In this document: positions 27,306 to 35,211 of the stretch, piece by piece | How the letters are laid out: each line of letters opens with the position of its first letter | How positions within the stretch are numbered: the stretch's first letter is position 1 | Assembly: GCF_000143085.1 (NCBI RefSeq) | Contig: NC_014315.1 | Coordinates: forward strand, 372,001-436,000 | Direction: 5' to 3' | Length of the DNA stretch: 64,000 nt | DNA from: Nitrosococcus watsonii C-113 | GTDB taxonomy: Bacteria; Pseudomonadota; Gammaproteobacteria; Nitrosococcales; Nitrosococcaceae | Notes under the pieces: generated by a model | The model's input: only the letters and a program-made list of their open reading frames with translations | Told to the model about the DNA's origin: nothing | Database searches by the model: none | Made by a program: the position numbers and the translations under genes

Positions 27306-28466
27306 TCAGAAAATAAGATTTTCACCGCTCTGGATATTAAAAAGATGCAGCTTGCCTAGATCAAGCTGCATCTCTAATTCCTTTCCTTCCTTAGCGCGGC
27401 TTGCCCCATCTAGCCGGACAATGAGTTGCAGGGCGTTATCTTTGAATATCTCAATCGCTAGGTTTTTAGTTAAACTTTGCAGTCGCCCGCTGCTTTCCCC
27501 TGGCAGGTTAAAGTGGGCATAGACCTCTGCGCCCATCCACTCAATGACATCGACGGTTGCCTTAAAAGCAGGCAACATTGCTTGCTCCTCTTTCGTGGGA
27601 TCGACCTCTTGAAAATGTTCAGGCCGAATACCAACAATGATGGCGCCTTGGAAGCTTGCAAGCCGCTCTTGCAGATTAGGCGGGAGTTTAAATTCCGCCA
27701 TGGGCAACGTGAGTCGATCTTCTTCTACCCGACCGGGGAGAAAATTCATGGCTGGGGAACCCATAAAGCTAGCCACGAATACATTACGGGGAACCATGTA
27801 AAGCTCGCGGGGCGTGCCTACTTGTTGCACCTTTCCCTGATGGAGCAAGGCGACTCGGTCGCCTAGGGTCATGGCTTCGCTTTGATCATGAGTTACATAG
27901 ATGGTGGTTGTATCCAGACGTTTTTGCAAACGTGCTAGTTCGGTACGCATTTGGACTCGGAGTTTAGCGTCCAGGTTCGATAAGGGCTCATCCATTAAGA
28001 ATGCTTGGGGCTGGCGCACGATGGCCCGGCCCATGGCAACCCGCTGCCGCTGCCCCCCCGATAGGCTAGCGGGTTTACGGCCCAGAAGTTTGGTAAGTTC
28101 CAGCATGGCGGCTGCTTGCTTGACCTTTTGCTCAATCTCTTCCTTGGGCCTTTTAGCTAATTTCAGCGGGAAGGCCATGTTCTCCCGCACCGTCATGTGG
28201 GGGTAAAGGGCATAACTCTGGAAGACCATGGCCATATTCCGATCCTTGGGATCCAGGGCATTAATTACTCGTCCATCCACTCGAATTTCACCTTGGGTAA
28301 TGTCCTCAAGTCCCACGATCATATTGAGTAAAGTGGATTTTCCACAGCCCGAGGGACCTACCAGAATAAAGAATTCCCCATCGTGGATAGTCAAGCTAAC
28401 CTCGCTGAGCGCTTCAGTCCCATCGGAGAAGCGCTTAGTAACCTTGTCAATCATGATCTTTGCCAT
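27306..28466 (-). CDS. sugar ABC transporter ATPase (UgpC/MalK/SugC type)
   Basis: The ATP-hydrolysing subunit of a carbohydrate importer, 386 residues. It shows Walker A GPSGCGKST, Q-loop FQSYALYPHMTV, ABC signature LSGGQRQRVAMGRAI, Walker B AFLMDEPLSNLDAKLR, H-loop VTHDQSEA, and a C-terminal MOP/TOBE regulatory domain (VGIRPEHFQEVDP) as in MalK/UgpC. It is the last gene of a four-gene operon after the two permeases (38-bp gap). In the LpqY-SugABC type the substrate is trehalose; here this is inferred from the binding protein. Confidence 0.92.
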   Translation of the reverse strand: MAKIMIDKVTKRFSDGTEALSEVSLTIHDGEFFILVGPSGCGKSTLLNMIVGLEDITQGEIRVDGRVINALDPKDRNMAMVFQSYALYPHMTVRENMAFPLKLAKRPKEEIEQKVKQAAAMLELTKLLGRKPASLSGGQRQRVAMGRAIVRQPQAFLMDEPLSNLDAKLRVQMRTELARLQKRLDTTTIYVTHDQSEAMTLGDRVALLHQGKVQQVGTPRELYMVPRNVFVASFMGSPAMNFLPGRVEEDRLTLPMAEFKLPPNLQERLASFQGAIIVGIRPEHFQEVDPTKEEQAMLPAFKATVDVIEWMGAEVYAHFNLPGESSGRLQSLTKNLAIEIFKDNALQLIVRLDGASRAKEGKELEMQLDLGKLHLFNIQSGENLIF

Positions 28467-28504
28467 AATTAATTGCTTGCTGTAAACCTATGGCGTTTCA
28501 TCAA

Positions 28505-29353
28505 CTAGCCCTTAACCGCGCCTGCGGTGAGGCCGGCTACGATACGGCGCTGAAAAATTAATACGATCACCACGATGGGCAGCGTGACCACCACCGAGGC
28601 GGCCGCGATGGAACCGGTAGGCAGCTCAAAACGGGAAGTACCGGCGAAAAAGGCGATGGCCGCGGGCACGGTTCGGGCTTGTGTGGTCGAAGTGAGGGAC
28701 ATGGCGAATAAAAAATCATTCCAGGCGAAAATGAAAACCAAAATGGCCGCCGTGAAAACGCCGGGGGCCGCCAACGGCACGATCACCTTGCAAAAAGCTT
28801 GGAAGGGGGTGGCGCCATCAACACGAGCGGCTTTATCCAGATCCCAGGGAATTTCCCGAAAAAAGGTGGATAAAGTCCAGATGGCCAGGGGCAAGGTAAA
28901 CGTCATATAGGGCAAAATTAACCCTAGCCAGGTATCGAAGAGACCGATTTGCCGCCATAAATTAAATAAAGGACCCATAATGGCAATGGGGGGAAACATG
29001 GCAACGGCCAGGGCGCCCGAGAGAATAAGCCGCTTACCGGGAAATTCCAGCCGAACAATGGCGTAAGCGGCAAACATGGCCAGAAGGACGGCGAGCAGGG
29101 TAGAAATAGCGCCAATGCCCACCGAATTCCAAAGGGCGGCCGGAAATTGAGGATCTTGGAAAATAGCCTGGTAATGCTCAAAACTGACGGTAGCGGGAAA
29201 GAAGCGATGGTCATTGAGATCAGCCCCTCTTTTGAGAGAAAGGGAAATAATCCAGGCGACGGGAATGAGGGCGTAGACCATGACGATAATGCTTCCGCTG
29301 TCCCAAAAAAGGCGCTCCGTCAGATTTTGGTTGAATCTTCGGTAAGCCATCAC
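28505..29353 (-). CDS. sugar ABC transporter permease (MalG/SugB type)
   Basis: The second inner-membrane permease, 282 residues, with six helices and the EAA-loop [23 protein letters not shown] that docks on the ATPase. The length and the single N-terminal helix ([18 protein letters not shown]) mark the MalG subfamily. It overlaps the upstream permease by four bases (ATGA), so translation is coupled. Confidence 0.93.
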   Translation of the reverse strand: MMAYRRFNQNLTERLFWDSGSIIVMVYALIPVAWIISLSLKRGADLNDHRFFPATVSFEHYQAIFQDPQFPAALWNSVGIGAISTLLAVLLAMFAAYAIVRLEFPGKRLILSGALAVAMFPPIAIMGPLFNLWRQIGLFDTWLGLILPYMTFTLPLAIWTLSTFFREIPWDLDKAARVDGATPFQAFCKVIVPLAAPGVFTAAILVFIFAWNDFLFAMSLTSTTQARTVPAAIAFFAGTSRFELPTGSIAAASVVVTLPIVVIVLIFQRRIVAGLTAGAVKG

Positions 29354-30228
29354 TTTTCACCCTCCTGCTGAACAATGGAGGCGCCAAAGCCCTTGATAAA
29401 CAGCACGGCGATGATTACCACGGCAATAAAAATGAGGACCGAGACGGCTGAGCCGAGACCTAGATTAAGCCGGACAATTAGGGCATTGTAACCGGTCATG
29501 GAGACCGTTTCGGTCCCGTGAGCGCCTCGGGTTTGTATAAATACGGTATCAAAAATCCGAAAGGCGTCCAGGGTTCGGAATAGCAAGGCCACCAGTATGG
29601 TGGATTTCATCAGGGGCAGGGTAATTTTGAAAAATCGCTGCATTGCGGAAGCCCCATCTACCCGGGCGGCTTTGAGTAGATCCTCGGGTACCAGGGTCAG
29701 GCCGGCAAGGAGGAGTAAGGCCATAAAGGGCGTGGTTTTCCATATCTCGGTGAGGATAATGACGAAAAATGCCGACCAACGCTCTGTTAGCCAAGCGCCT
29801 TCCAAATTAAGGAGGGCGTTCACAAACCCCGTAGTAGGATCAAAGGCAAACTTCCAGGCCAAGGCCGCAACCACCGTGATCATCCCATAGGGGATAAGCA
29901 GGGTGGCCCGCACCAGGGAGCGGGCGAAAATGACCCGATGCATGACCAAAGCCAGGCAAAAACCAAGCACCAACTCCACGGATACCGATCCGGCGGTAAT
30001 TATTAAAGTATTGCCGAGGGTTTGCCACCAGAGTTCCGAATTTAGTACGCTCCAGTAGTTGCTTAGGCCGACAAACGAGCGGTCGGCTGGGAAACGTAAA
30101 TCATACCGGTGCAGGGACAGCCACAGGGCATAGAGAATAGGGTAGACGGTGACCGCCCCCATGGTGATGACCGCTGGCGCGCAGAGTAGCCACCCTAACC
30201 GGCGTTCCGCCTTGCCCCGAGAATTCAT
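29350..30228 (-). CDS. sugar ABC transporter permease (MalF/SugA type)
   Basis: The first permease, 292 residues, with six helices and EAA-loop [22 protein letters not shown]. It overlaps both neighbours by four bases. No large periplasmic P2 loop as in E. coli MalF is present, which is typical of the smaller SugA/ThuF type. Confidence 0.93.
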   Translation of the reverse strand: MNSRGKAERRLGWLLCAPAVITMGAVTVYPILYALWLSLHRYDLRFPADRSFVGLSNYWSVLNSELWWQTLGNTLIITAGSVSVELVLGFCLALVMHRVIFARSLVRATLLIPYGMITVVAALAWKFAFDPTTGFVNALLNLEGAWLTERWSAFFVIILTEIWKTTPFMALLLLAGLTLVPEDLLKAARVDGASAMQRFFKITLPLMKSTILVALLFRTLDAFRIFDTVFIQTRGAHGTETVSMTGYNALIVRLNLGLGSAVSVLIFIAVVIIAVLFIKGFGASIVQQEGEK

Positions 30229-31496
30229 AGCAACCCCTTGGAGCGCAGAGCCCGGTTGATGTTTTTCTGCAGTCTGGCGGTATCTTTTTGAGGATCAATG
30301 GCTTTCATGGGATGCAAAGTCCGGCTGATGGCTAGGGAAATATCATTATAGAGAGGACTTGAAGGCCGTTGGGCCGCCTCCTTGAGGGTAGCACGCAGGG
30401 TGTCCGCAAAGGGGAGGGCCTCTCGAATTGAGGGGTCGGCATAGAGCTTTTCAAAGGTAGGTAACAATCCCCCCCGTATCGCCGCAAGCCGCTGTTGCTT
30501 TTGGGAGGCAATGCAGGTGGCCGCCTGAAAGGCCAAACGGGGATATTGCGAATAGGCGCCGACACTTAAATTAATGCCTCCCAGGGTGACCCGGCTCGGT
30601 TGACCCTCGATGACTGCTGGCCAGCGGGCCCATCCCATGAGGGCGGCAACCTGGGGGGCGTTTTGCTGGGCGCTGGGCCAAACATAAGTATAGTTGATCA
30701 TAAAGGCGCTGCCCCCTTCAAAGGCAAGCCGGGACTCGTCCTCCCGGGCGATGGAAAGGGAGGGGCTAGTGGCCGGGGAAGTAGCAAGGCGCTTCATGAT
30801 AGCAAGGGCTTTTTCAGTGGGCGCTTTTTCCAAGGAAATTACCTTGCCGGTTTGGTCGAGCACAGAGCCACCGGCGGAAGCCAACAAGGAATTAAACAAG
30901 ACGGTCAAGCCTTCATAGCGCGCTCCTTGCACCTGTAGGGCGCTGGCTCCTAGAGCTTCGGCGCTTGCAATCAATTCATCCCAGGTCTGGGGTGGTTTCG
31001 CCACCTGATCGGTACGATACCAAAGCAGTTGAATGTTGCTGGTGAAGGGGATGCCCCAAAGTTGGTGGTCATAAGTGGCGCTTGCAATGATGGAGGATAG
31101 TCGACCTTGCCTGGCTTGGGCCGCCGCCTTGCCCGGCCAGGGTAAAATCCAGCCCGCCTCGGCGAACTCAGCGGTCCAGATGACATCCATGCCAATAAGG
31201 TCGATATCCGTGTCCTTGGCCGCCAGCCGCCGCGCAAGTTGCACCCGCTGCTCGCTAGCATCCGCGGGCAGCGCGGCGATTTCCACTTGATAGGCGCCCT
31301 TAGCCGCGGCCGAGCATTGTTCTGCTGCTGTTTTAAAGGCTCCGGAGGGCTCATTGAAAACGTACCATTTTAGGGTGGGGACAGGGTTAACATGAGAATC
31401 CGAGCAGGCAGCGGCAAGCAATAAAAAGAGCAGCCCTATTCCCGCCTTAAAGTGGGAGGCGAGGTTGAGGAAGTTTCCTTTTAGCCACTGTTTCAT
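30225..31496 (-). CDS. sugar ABC transporter binding lipoprotein (LpqY-like)
   Basis: The first gene of the transporter operon: a 423-residue binding protein with a lipobox-type signal (LLFLLLAAACSD, Cys about 31). Residues VQLARRLAAKDTDIDLIGMD and especially VIWTAEFAEAGW match the LpqY trehalose-binding proteins of actinobacterial LpqY-SugABC systems. That points to trehalose or a related disaccharide; the specificity is inferred. The start region is divergent from a decayed BrnT gene only 21 bases upstream, so the promoter space is tight. Confidence 0.88.
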   Translation of the reverse strand: MKQWLKGNFLNLASHFKAGIGLLFLLLAAACSDSHVNPVPTLKWYVFNEPSGAFKTAAEQCSAAAKGAYQVEIAALPADASEQRVQLARRLAAKDTDIDLIGMDVIWTAEFAEAGWILPWPGKAAAQARQGRLSSIIASATYDHQLWGIPFTSNIQLLWYRTDQVAKPPQTWDELIASAEALGASALQVQGARYEGLTVLFNSLLASAGGSVLDQTGKVISLEKAPTEKALAIMKRLATSPATSPSLSIAREDESRLAFEGGSAFMINYTYVWPSAQQNAPQVAALMGWARWPAVIEGQPSRVTLGGINLSVGAYSQYPRLAFQAATCIASQKQQRLAAIRGGLLPTFEKLYADPSIREALPFADTLRATLKEAAQRPSSPLYNDISLAISRTLHPMKAIDPQKDTARLQKNINRALRSKGLL

Positions 31497-31517
31497 GCTT
31501 TAAACCCTCTTGAACCG

Positions 31518-31703
31518 TTGCTGGTGTTGCTAGACTCTAAGCATAGCCAACAAGAGCCACGTTACCACGCCCTCGGCATAACCGATATGGACCGGTTGCT
31601 TCACATCACCCTTACGCTTCGTGCTTCCGGGACTTTAATTCGCGTGATCTCAGCCCGCGATATGCACCGCAAGGAGAACATCTATTATGAGCGATTCAAA
31701 TAA
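31518..31703 (+). pseudogene. brnT: BrnT toxin remnant (5' end missing)
   Basis: The last 55 codons (from about 31533) read DSKHSQQEPRYHALGITD, then LLHITLTLRASGTLIRVISA and RDMHRKENIYYERF, the C-terminal two thirds of a BrnT RNase toxin. The first 30-odd residues, including the conserved N-terminal Asp/Lys strand, are absent, and only a TTG could start the frame. It ends in TAA at 31701-31703, overlapping the antitoxin frame that follows, as in intact brnT-brnA operons. Truncation and the lesion in the partner show that the locus is dead. Confidence 0.75.
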
Positions 31704-31960
31704 AGACATCACCTAATTTCGAGACCGAAGCCGAGGAGTGGGCCTTCAGGGAGAGTCATGATTCTAGTGATTATGTGGACTGAAAGCAGGCCCAAACGGC
31801 TTTATTCCCGAACCTGAAACCTTCCACCAAAACCATCTCGCTTCGGCTCCCGGAAGCGTTACTAGAACGTATTAAAATTGAGGCTAATAAGCGGGATATA
31901 CCCTACCAATCCCTGATTAAGGTGTGGCTTTCTGAAGATGTTGACAGAAACCGGACTTAA
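31700..31960 (+). pseudogene. CopG/BrnA-like antitoxin pseudogene
   Basis: The frame reads KTSPNFETEAEEWAFRESHD, then SSDYVD-stop-KQAQTALFPNLKPSTKT and ISLRLPEALLERIKIEANKR, DIPYQSLIKVWLSEDV. This matches CopG-type antitoxins of the sort paired with BrnT (relatives have ...DSTDYVDWSKA...FPNLKPSTKTISLRLP). Two lesions: the expected ATG is ATA (31700-31702) and the conserved Trp codon after YVD is TGA (31781-31783). Both are G-to-A changes. The rest is intact, so inactivation is recent. Confidence 0.8.
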
Positions 31961-32164
31961 TGGGCCACTGAACATTCTTCCTGGGATGCCGAACGTTTGA
32001 TTTGAGCGGCAGGTCTTGTAGCGAAAAAAGCAGAACGCGGGCAACAACTGCACGCCTCGTTAGGCTGCGAGGCTGGACACAGGTTGATAAGGTTTCCGCA
32101 CGCGTCCTCAAAGAGCACAGAAGTGATGGGTCCCATGCTCTGTGGTTCACTGATCCCGCCCTCG

Positions 32165-32728
32165 CTAATTCAACGAGGCAACCACAGCTTCAAACTTGCC
32201 TGATGGTTGAAAGCTGACCAGATCTTCCTTCAATGGTGGCGGCATTGCTCGAAATGCTGTGTACATATTAATTTTCATATTTACCGCTGAAATTTCGTAA
32301 ACGTTGTCTTGAAACCATCTTGGCTCGTGCTCCTGAAACCACCGTAGAATATGTAAAAGATGCCAGATTGACGGCTTTCCCTCGTGAACCGGTTGAGGGA
32401 AATTTGCCTCGTTCGTAACGATCAACTGCCGCATGTGCTGACGAGAAAAGCCAAATATTTCCGCAACGTCAGTTATACCCACGTAATCCGGTGTGGCTTC
32501 AACGAGTTTAGAGGCCGGAATGGCTTTCCGCACTGCCGAAATGGCGCTTGAAACAGCATCCACGGCCGACTCTGCAGACCGAGTGAAACTCAAAGCAATG
32601 CGACCATGCTGGCCAAGGCCAACCGCAGCATCACCGCATCCCATAGCTTCCAAAGCCGCTAGATGTACCTCAGGATTTTCAGTTGAACTTGCAAGCCGGA
32701 ATTTTAATGTGAAGTCGTATTCTTGCAT
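32165..32728 (-). CDS. HTH protein, probable antitoxin of the HicA-like toxin
   Basis: A 187-residue soluble protein. The N-terminal half (EYDFTLKFRL, then AALEAMGCGDAAVGLGQHGR and IALSFTRSAESAVDAVSSA) looks like a ferredoxin-type alpha/beta fold comparable with HicB antitoxins; the C-terminal half holds an AlpA-like HTH (YVGITDVAEIFGFSRQHMRQL) and an aromatic tail. ATG 32728 is chosen because GAGGA lies eight bases upstream; a GTG at 32743 is also in frame. It starts four bases after the stop of the HicA-like gene. Antitoxin and autorepressor roles are inferred from the pair and the palindrome upstream. Confidence 0.65.
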   Translation of the reverse strand: MQEYDFTLKFRLASSTENPEVHLAALEAMGCGDAAVGLGQHGRIALSFTRSAESAVDAVSSAISAVRKAIPASKLVEATPDYVGITDVAEIFGFSRQHMRQLIVTNEANFPQPVHEGKPSIWHLLHILRWFQEHEPRWFQDNVYEISAVNMKINMYTAFRAMPPPLKEDLVSFQPSGKFEAVVASLN

Positions 32729-32732
32729 TGTC

Positions 32733-32993
32733 TTAGTCCTCACTATTCAGCGCCTCAAGGTTGATGCAACGATCTACTACCCGCCGAAGCTGGCGAGCAT
32801 GGTTTGAGGAGTTTTTGGGAGTGCTCCAGATACTGGTGATACAAAATTCGCCACAACGACAATCTGCGTCATTAGCTGGGCAATACATCTTTCCCCAAGC
32901 ATGGGAACCGCCAACTTCTATACGCCAGCCCTTCGACTCCGCATGTTGAAGCGCCCTTTCAATGACCTGCTTAGAATGTCGGGTTCTGGGCAT
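32733..32993 (-). CDS. HicA-like putative toxin with Cys cluster
   Basis: An 86-residue basic protein with a HicA/dsRBD-like plan: a first helix (HSKQVIERALQHAESKGW), a strand RIEV, then GGSHAWGKMY, which corresponds to the HicA active-site Gly-x-x-His turn, and a C-terminal helix NHARQLRRVVDRC. Unlike classic HicA it has an inserted C-P-x7-C-x-C-x3-C cluster (YCPANDADCRCGEFCITSIW) that may bind metal. GGAGG lies five bases before ATG 32993. It precedes the HTH gene, the order typical of HicAB. I recall homologous pairs in other genomes as uncharacterised; toxicity is not shown by the sequence. Confidence 0.65.
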   Translation of the reverse strand: MPRTRHSKQVIERALQHAESKGWRIEVGGSHAWGKMYCPANDADCRCGEFCITSIWSTPKNSSNHARQLRRVVDRCINLEALNSED

Positions 32994-33018
32994 TTTACCT
33001 CCATCCTATCGATCAGTA

Positions 33019-33058
33019 AGGATAAGCTCTAACTTATTAATTGTCAATTGACAATTAA
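33019..33058 (-). promoter_or_regulatory. promoter with palindromic operator of the HicA-like/HTH operon
   Basis: Bases 33037-33058 are a perfect 22-bp palindrome (TTAATTGTCAA and its complement). On the minus strand its second half supplies a consensus -35 TTGACA (33047-33042), followed after exactly 17 bases by TATCCT (33024-33019) as a -10. A repressor bound to the palindrome would cover the -35 element, the usual arrangement for an autoregulated toxin-antitoxin operon. The start codon is 26 bases downstream of the -10. Confidence 0.7.
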
Positions 33059-33987
33059 AGGTGTCTAACGCCGCATTCAGCGGCTTGTCCGCTGCAATGC
33101 TTTGTTAGAGCGTTTCCTTCCTGAGCATCCGAGCTGATAACCAGCAAATATCGACTATGCGCCCAACCGACTACGTTTTCGTTGTTAATATGATCAAAAT
33201 ATTCAACCTTCGTCCAGTCGCGATCTTGTTCCAGCTCCATCAATTTCTGATTTTTAGAAATAATGCCTATGACATCATGATCCACACCTGGCCCAGATCG
33301 AAGATTCATAGTTCGATCTGCAACTAGGAAAAGTCGGTCTTTTTCAATTTCATGTAATTCGTTTAATTGAGTGGCGATTGCTTGTTTGAAGCTGTTCATT
33401 CTTTCTATTATTTTTTCTTCTGACTCTAAGGCGGATATTTGAGATATATAGAAAAGAAATAGTGCTAGGATCAGGTTTAAATAAAACTCTGCACTTAGCG
33501 GCCCAAGTGGTGCGCGGCTAGCCCTTTCTTGCACCTCATTAGCCAATACATCCAGAGGCTCTAAGTCTGACTGTTGATCGTACTCGCTAGCAAGAAGCTC
33601 ATAGGCTTTTGAAAATGTCAGCGCCCCATAGCCATGATTTATTTGCTCTGCGATCCTTGAAAATCCTCCATTGCCCGGACTTTTTTCAAGCATACGCATA
33701 GCTCTTAAGGCTGGTGACTCTTGAAGTTTTTGAATAGCTTTAAAGGCTGATGACTCCTCAAGCCCCTTTATAGCCTTCAACGCAGGAGAATCCGCCATAT
33801 CGCGCATCGTTCGAACTGCCGGGGAATCTTCAAATTGACGAATAACCTGCATTGCTGGTGATTCATTTAACTCACGCATCATTCTTATAGAGGGTGAGTC
33901 CTCTATGGCTCGAATTGCACGCATAGCAGGTGAATCATCTAATGCACGAATTGCGTTCAAAGCTGGACTGTCAAATAGATTATTCAT
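33055..33987 (-). CDS. integron-cassette protein with 12-residue repeats, membrane segment and SH3b domain
   Basis: A 310-residue protein in three parts. Residues about 6-103 are eight 12-residue repeats with consensus D/E-S-P-A-h-x-x-I/M-R/K-x-h-E (DSPAMRAIRAIE, DSPSIRMMRELN, ESPALRAMRMLE), probably amphipathic helices. A hydrophobic segment lies near residue 165-185 (FYLNLILALFLFYIS), followed by a short coiled stretch (SEEKIIERMNSFKQAI), and then a bacterial SH3 domain (MNLRSGPGVDHDVIGIISKN, then VVGWAHSRYLLV). The last 20 or so residues are the translated attC site at 33063-33111. It lies between two attC sites in the same orientation, so it is an integron gene cassette. Function unknown; the plan suggests a peripheral or envelope sensor. 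Confidence 0.8.
   Translation of the reverse strand: MNNLFDSPALNAIRALDDSPAMRAIRAIEDSPSIRMMRELNESPAMQVIRQFEDSPAVRTMRDMADSPALKAIKGLEESSAFKAIQKLQESPALRAMRMLEKSPGNGGFSRIAEQINHGYGALTFSKAYELLASEYDQQSDLEPLDVLANEVQERASRAPLGPLSAEFYLNLILALFLFYISQISALESEEKIIERMNSFKQAIATQLNELHEIEKDRLFLVADRTMNLRSGPGVDHDVIGIISKNQKLMELEQDRDWTKVEYFDHINNENVVGWAHSRYLLVISSDAQEGNALTKHCSGQAAECGVRHL
33063..33111 (-). other. attC recombination site (49 bp) ending the SH3b cassette
   Basis: On the minus strand the site runs from CTCTAAC (33110-33104) to GTTAGAC (33069-33063). The arms GCATT-g-CAGCGG and CCGCTG-AATGC pair with one extrahelical G around ACAAG, the outer CTAAC/GTTAG pair, and AAA/GGC forms the unpaired spacer. This is the standard folded attC with an extrahelical base. 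It lies inside the 3' end of the cassette gene, which reads through it. Confidence 0.88.
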
Positions 33988-34002
33988 AATTGTGTATTCA
34001 CC

Positions 34003-34075
34003 GCTTTAACGATCAAGCTGTGCGGGACAAACGAAGCGCAGCGTGATTTGCATCCGAACGAGCGCCTTGTTATAC
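34003..34075 (-). other. attC-like recombination site upstream of the SH3b cassette
   Basis: On the minus strand the site reads GTATAACAAGGCGCTCG at the left and AGCTTGATCGTTAAAGC at the right, with R''-type TATAAC and R'-type GTTAAAG boxes. Inside, GGA/TCC and CAAA/TTTG can pair with a two-base bulge. It is less symmetrical than the other site but has the same orientation and lies 16 bases upstream of the SH3b start, so it would delimit the cassette. Two attC sites without integrase in view form a CALIN-type cluster. Confidence 0.68.
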
Positions 34076-34076
34076 G

Positions 34077-34202
34077 TTACTCCTCAACAATTAATAAATG
34101 AGGGTTCTTATTTAAGTACTCCCAAGCCCATGGCTGTATGCTAAATGGGAATGTCCAGCTTATTGCGCCAGCGCCTAATTGACCAACCCTAATTATAAAC
34201 AT
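34077..34202 (-). CDS. small ORF of an upstream cassette (41 residues)
   Basis: ATG 34202 to TAA 34077, ending two bases before the attC at 34003-34075, as cassette genes do. The peptide MFIIRVGQLGAGAISWTFPF, then SIQPWAWEYLNKNPHLLI, has a coding-like composition with no obvious signal or domain. Whether it is a full small protein or the 3' end of a truncated gene cannot be decided; there is no strong ribosome site. Listed because it is just below common length cutoffs. Confidence 0.35.
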   Translation of the reverse strand: MFIIRVGQLGAGAISWTFPFSIQPWAWEYLNKNPHLLIVEE

Positions 34203-34773
34203 TCATTTCTCAAGGCCCATAACCACACCCTTTTTCATTGATAAATTTGTTGATCTGGTTTTGCCTTTAATAAATATGTTCAGCTAGCCAATTCCCAAGA
34301 AAAATCTTCCATAATGTGTTTAATTTTGCTGCGATAAGAAACGTCATTGAAGGTACAAAAACTAAACCAAAAACCTACTATAGGTATTATTTAATTCCAT
34401 TAGACTAAGTATTTCTAAAGCTTATGACGGCAAAAATATAGAGAAGCTAGTAAACAGCAACAGACCTAAAAGCGGGAAGATTCCTAGATTCAGACAACCT
34501 TTAACTTTATCTAACATTTATGACATAAATCCCTTCTACGTATAACATAGAGTAGATATAAAAATTCTACTTTATAATAGGAATTTTTTGCTTATAGTAC
34601 ACTTAACTATTAATGCAGTAGGGGTGAATCTATTTCAATAAAAATAAGAGGGACACTCCCTAAAAGGTGTTATGGGTAATTTTCCTTCCGGGGAGAAAGA
34701 TATTCACTTTCCCATGGCCACCCGCTCGCAGATTCTGGCTGATTCCTTCGCCTTTCCTAAGCAAAGCAGTTCC
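34203..34773. other. 571-bp AT-rich region without a clear gene
   Basis: Very AT-rich from 34203 to about 34650, with no long reading frame on either strand. A short plus-strand frame (ATG 34672, MGNFPSGEKDIHFPMATRSQ, 37 codons) overlaps the holC end and may be a gene fragment. Many gammaproteobacteria have valS behind holC; it is absent here, so this stretch is the edge of the inserted cassette island. Confidence 0.5.
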
Positions 34774-35205
34774 TTAAAAATTTAACTCATGCGTTTCTAG
34801 TAAGCAGCCATGATCCCGATAATAACGATAACGTTGACGGCCAGCATGGCGATGATTCTCATCCTGGCCGATAATTTCTGCTACTCTTTGGAAACGGGAA
34901 AAAAAAGCAGGTACTTCCGCGCAAAGATTAATCAAGAGTTCCAGCTTTCCTTCCGGTTCTCTCTCATAACCAATGAGTACAGGGGATTCATCCGCTTCCT
35001 CGCTATTAATCAGGGCATGGGGCACAAAGCTACCCTGACGGAAGGTCCATAAGAGCTCATCCATTTCCTGGGCCTGGGCTTGGTTTTCCGTCTGGATATA
35101 AATCTGATGGCCAAGCCGGTAGGCTTTCTCGGTTAACTTGCAGGCAAACCGTTTGCTGGCTTGTGGCTGGTGGCTGGTCAACAGGTAGAAATCGACCTTG
35201 GTCAT
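34774..35205 (-). CDS. holC: DNA polymerase III chi subunit
   Basis: The 143-residue HolC links the polymerase clamp loader to SSB. It reads MTKVDFYLLTSHQPQASKRF, then ACKLTEKAYRLGHQIYIQTE and DELLWTFRQGSFVPHAL, the typical chi pattern. The length fits. It follows pepA after six bases in the conserved pepA-holC order, but the usual next gene valS is missing and the cassette island starts instead. Confidence 0.93.
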   Translation of the reverse strand: MTKVDFYLLTSHQPQASKRFACKLTEKAYRLGHQIYIQTENQAQAQEMDELLWTFRQGSFVPHALINSEEADESPVLIGYEREPEGKLELLINLCAEVPAFFSRFQRVAEIIGQDENHRHAGRQRYRYYRDHGCLLETHELNF

Positions 35206-35211
35206 CAGCGG

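Noticed and set aside
26738-31783. TGA read as tryptophan, because TGA replaces a conserved Trp in DUF1328 (26747) and in the CopG antitoxin (31781)
   Set aside because: Many intact genes end in TGA, including coupled TGATG and ATGA junctions (3013, 18234, 29350), and the affected genes have other lesions. Recoding is not needed.
32041-32075. attC-like half site with GTTAGGC at 32059-32065, just past the HTH antitoxin gene
   Set aside because: Only one conserved box is present and no matching left half or fold is found, so a third cassette boundary is not supported.
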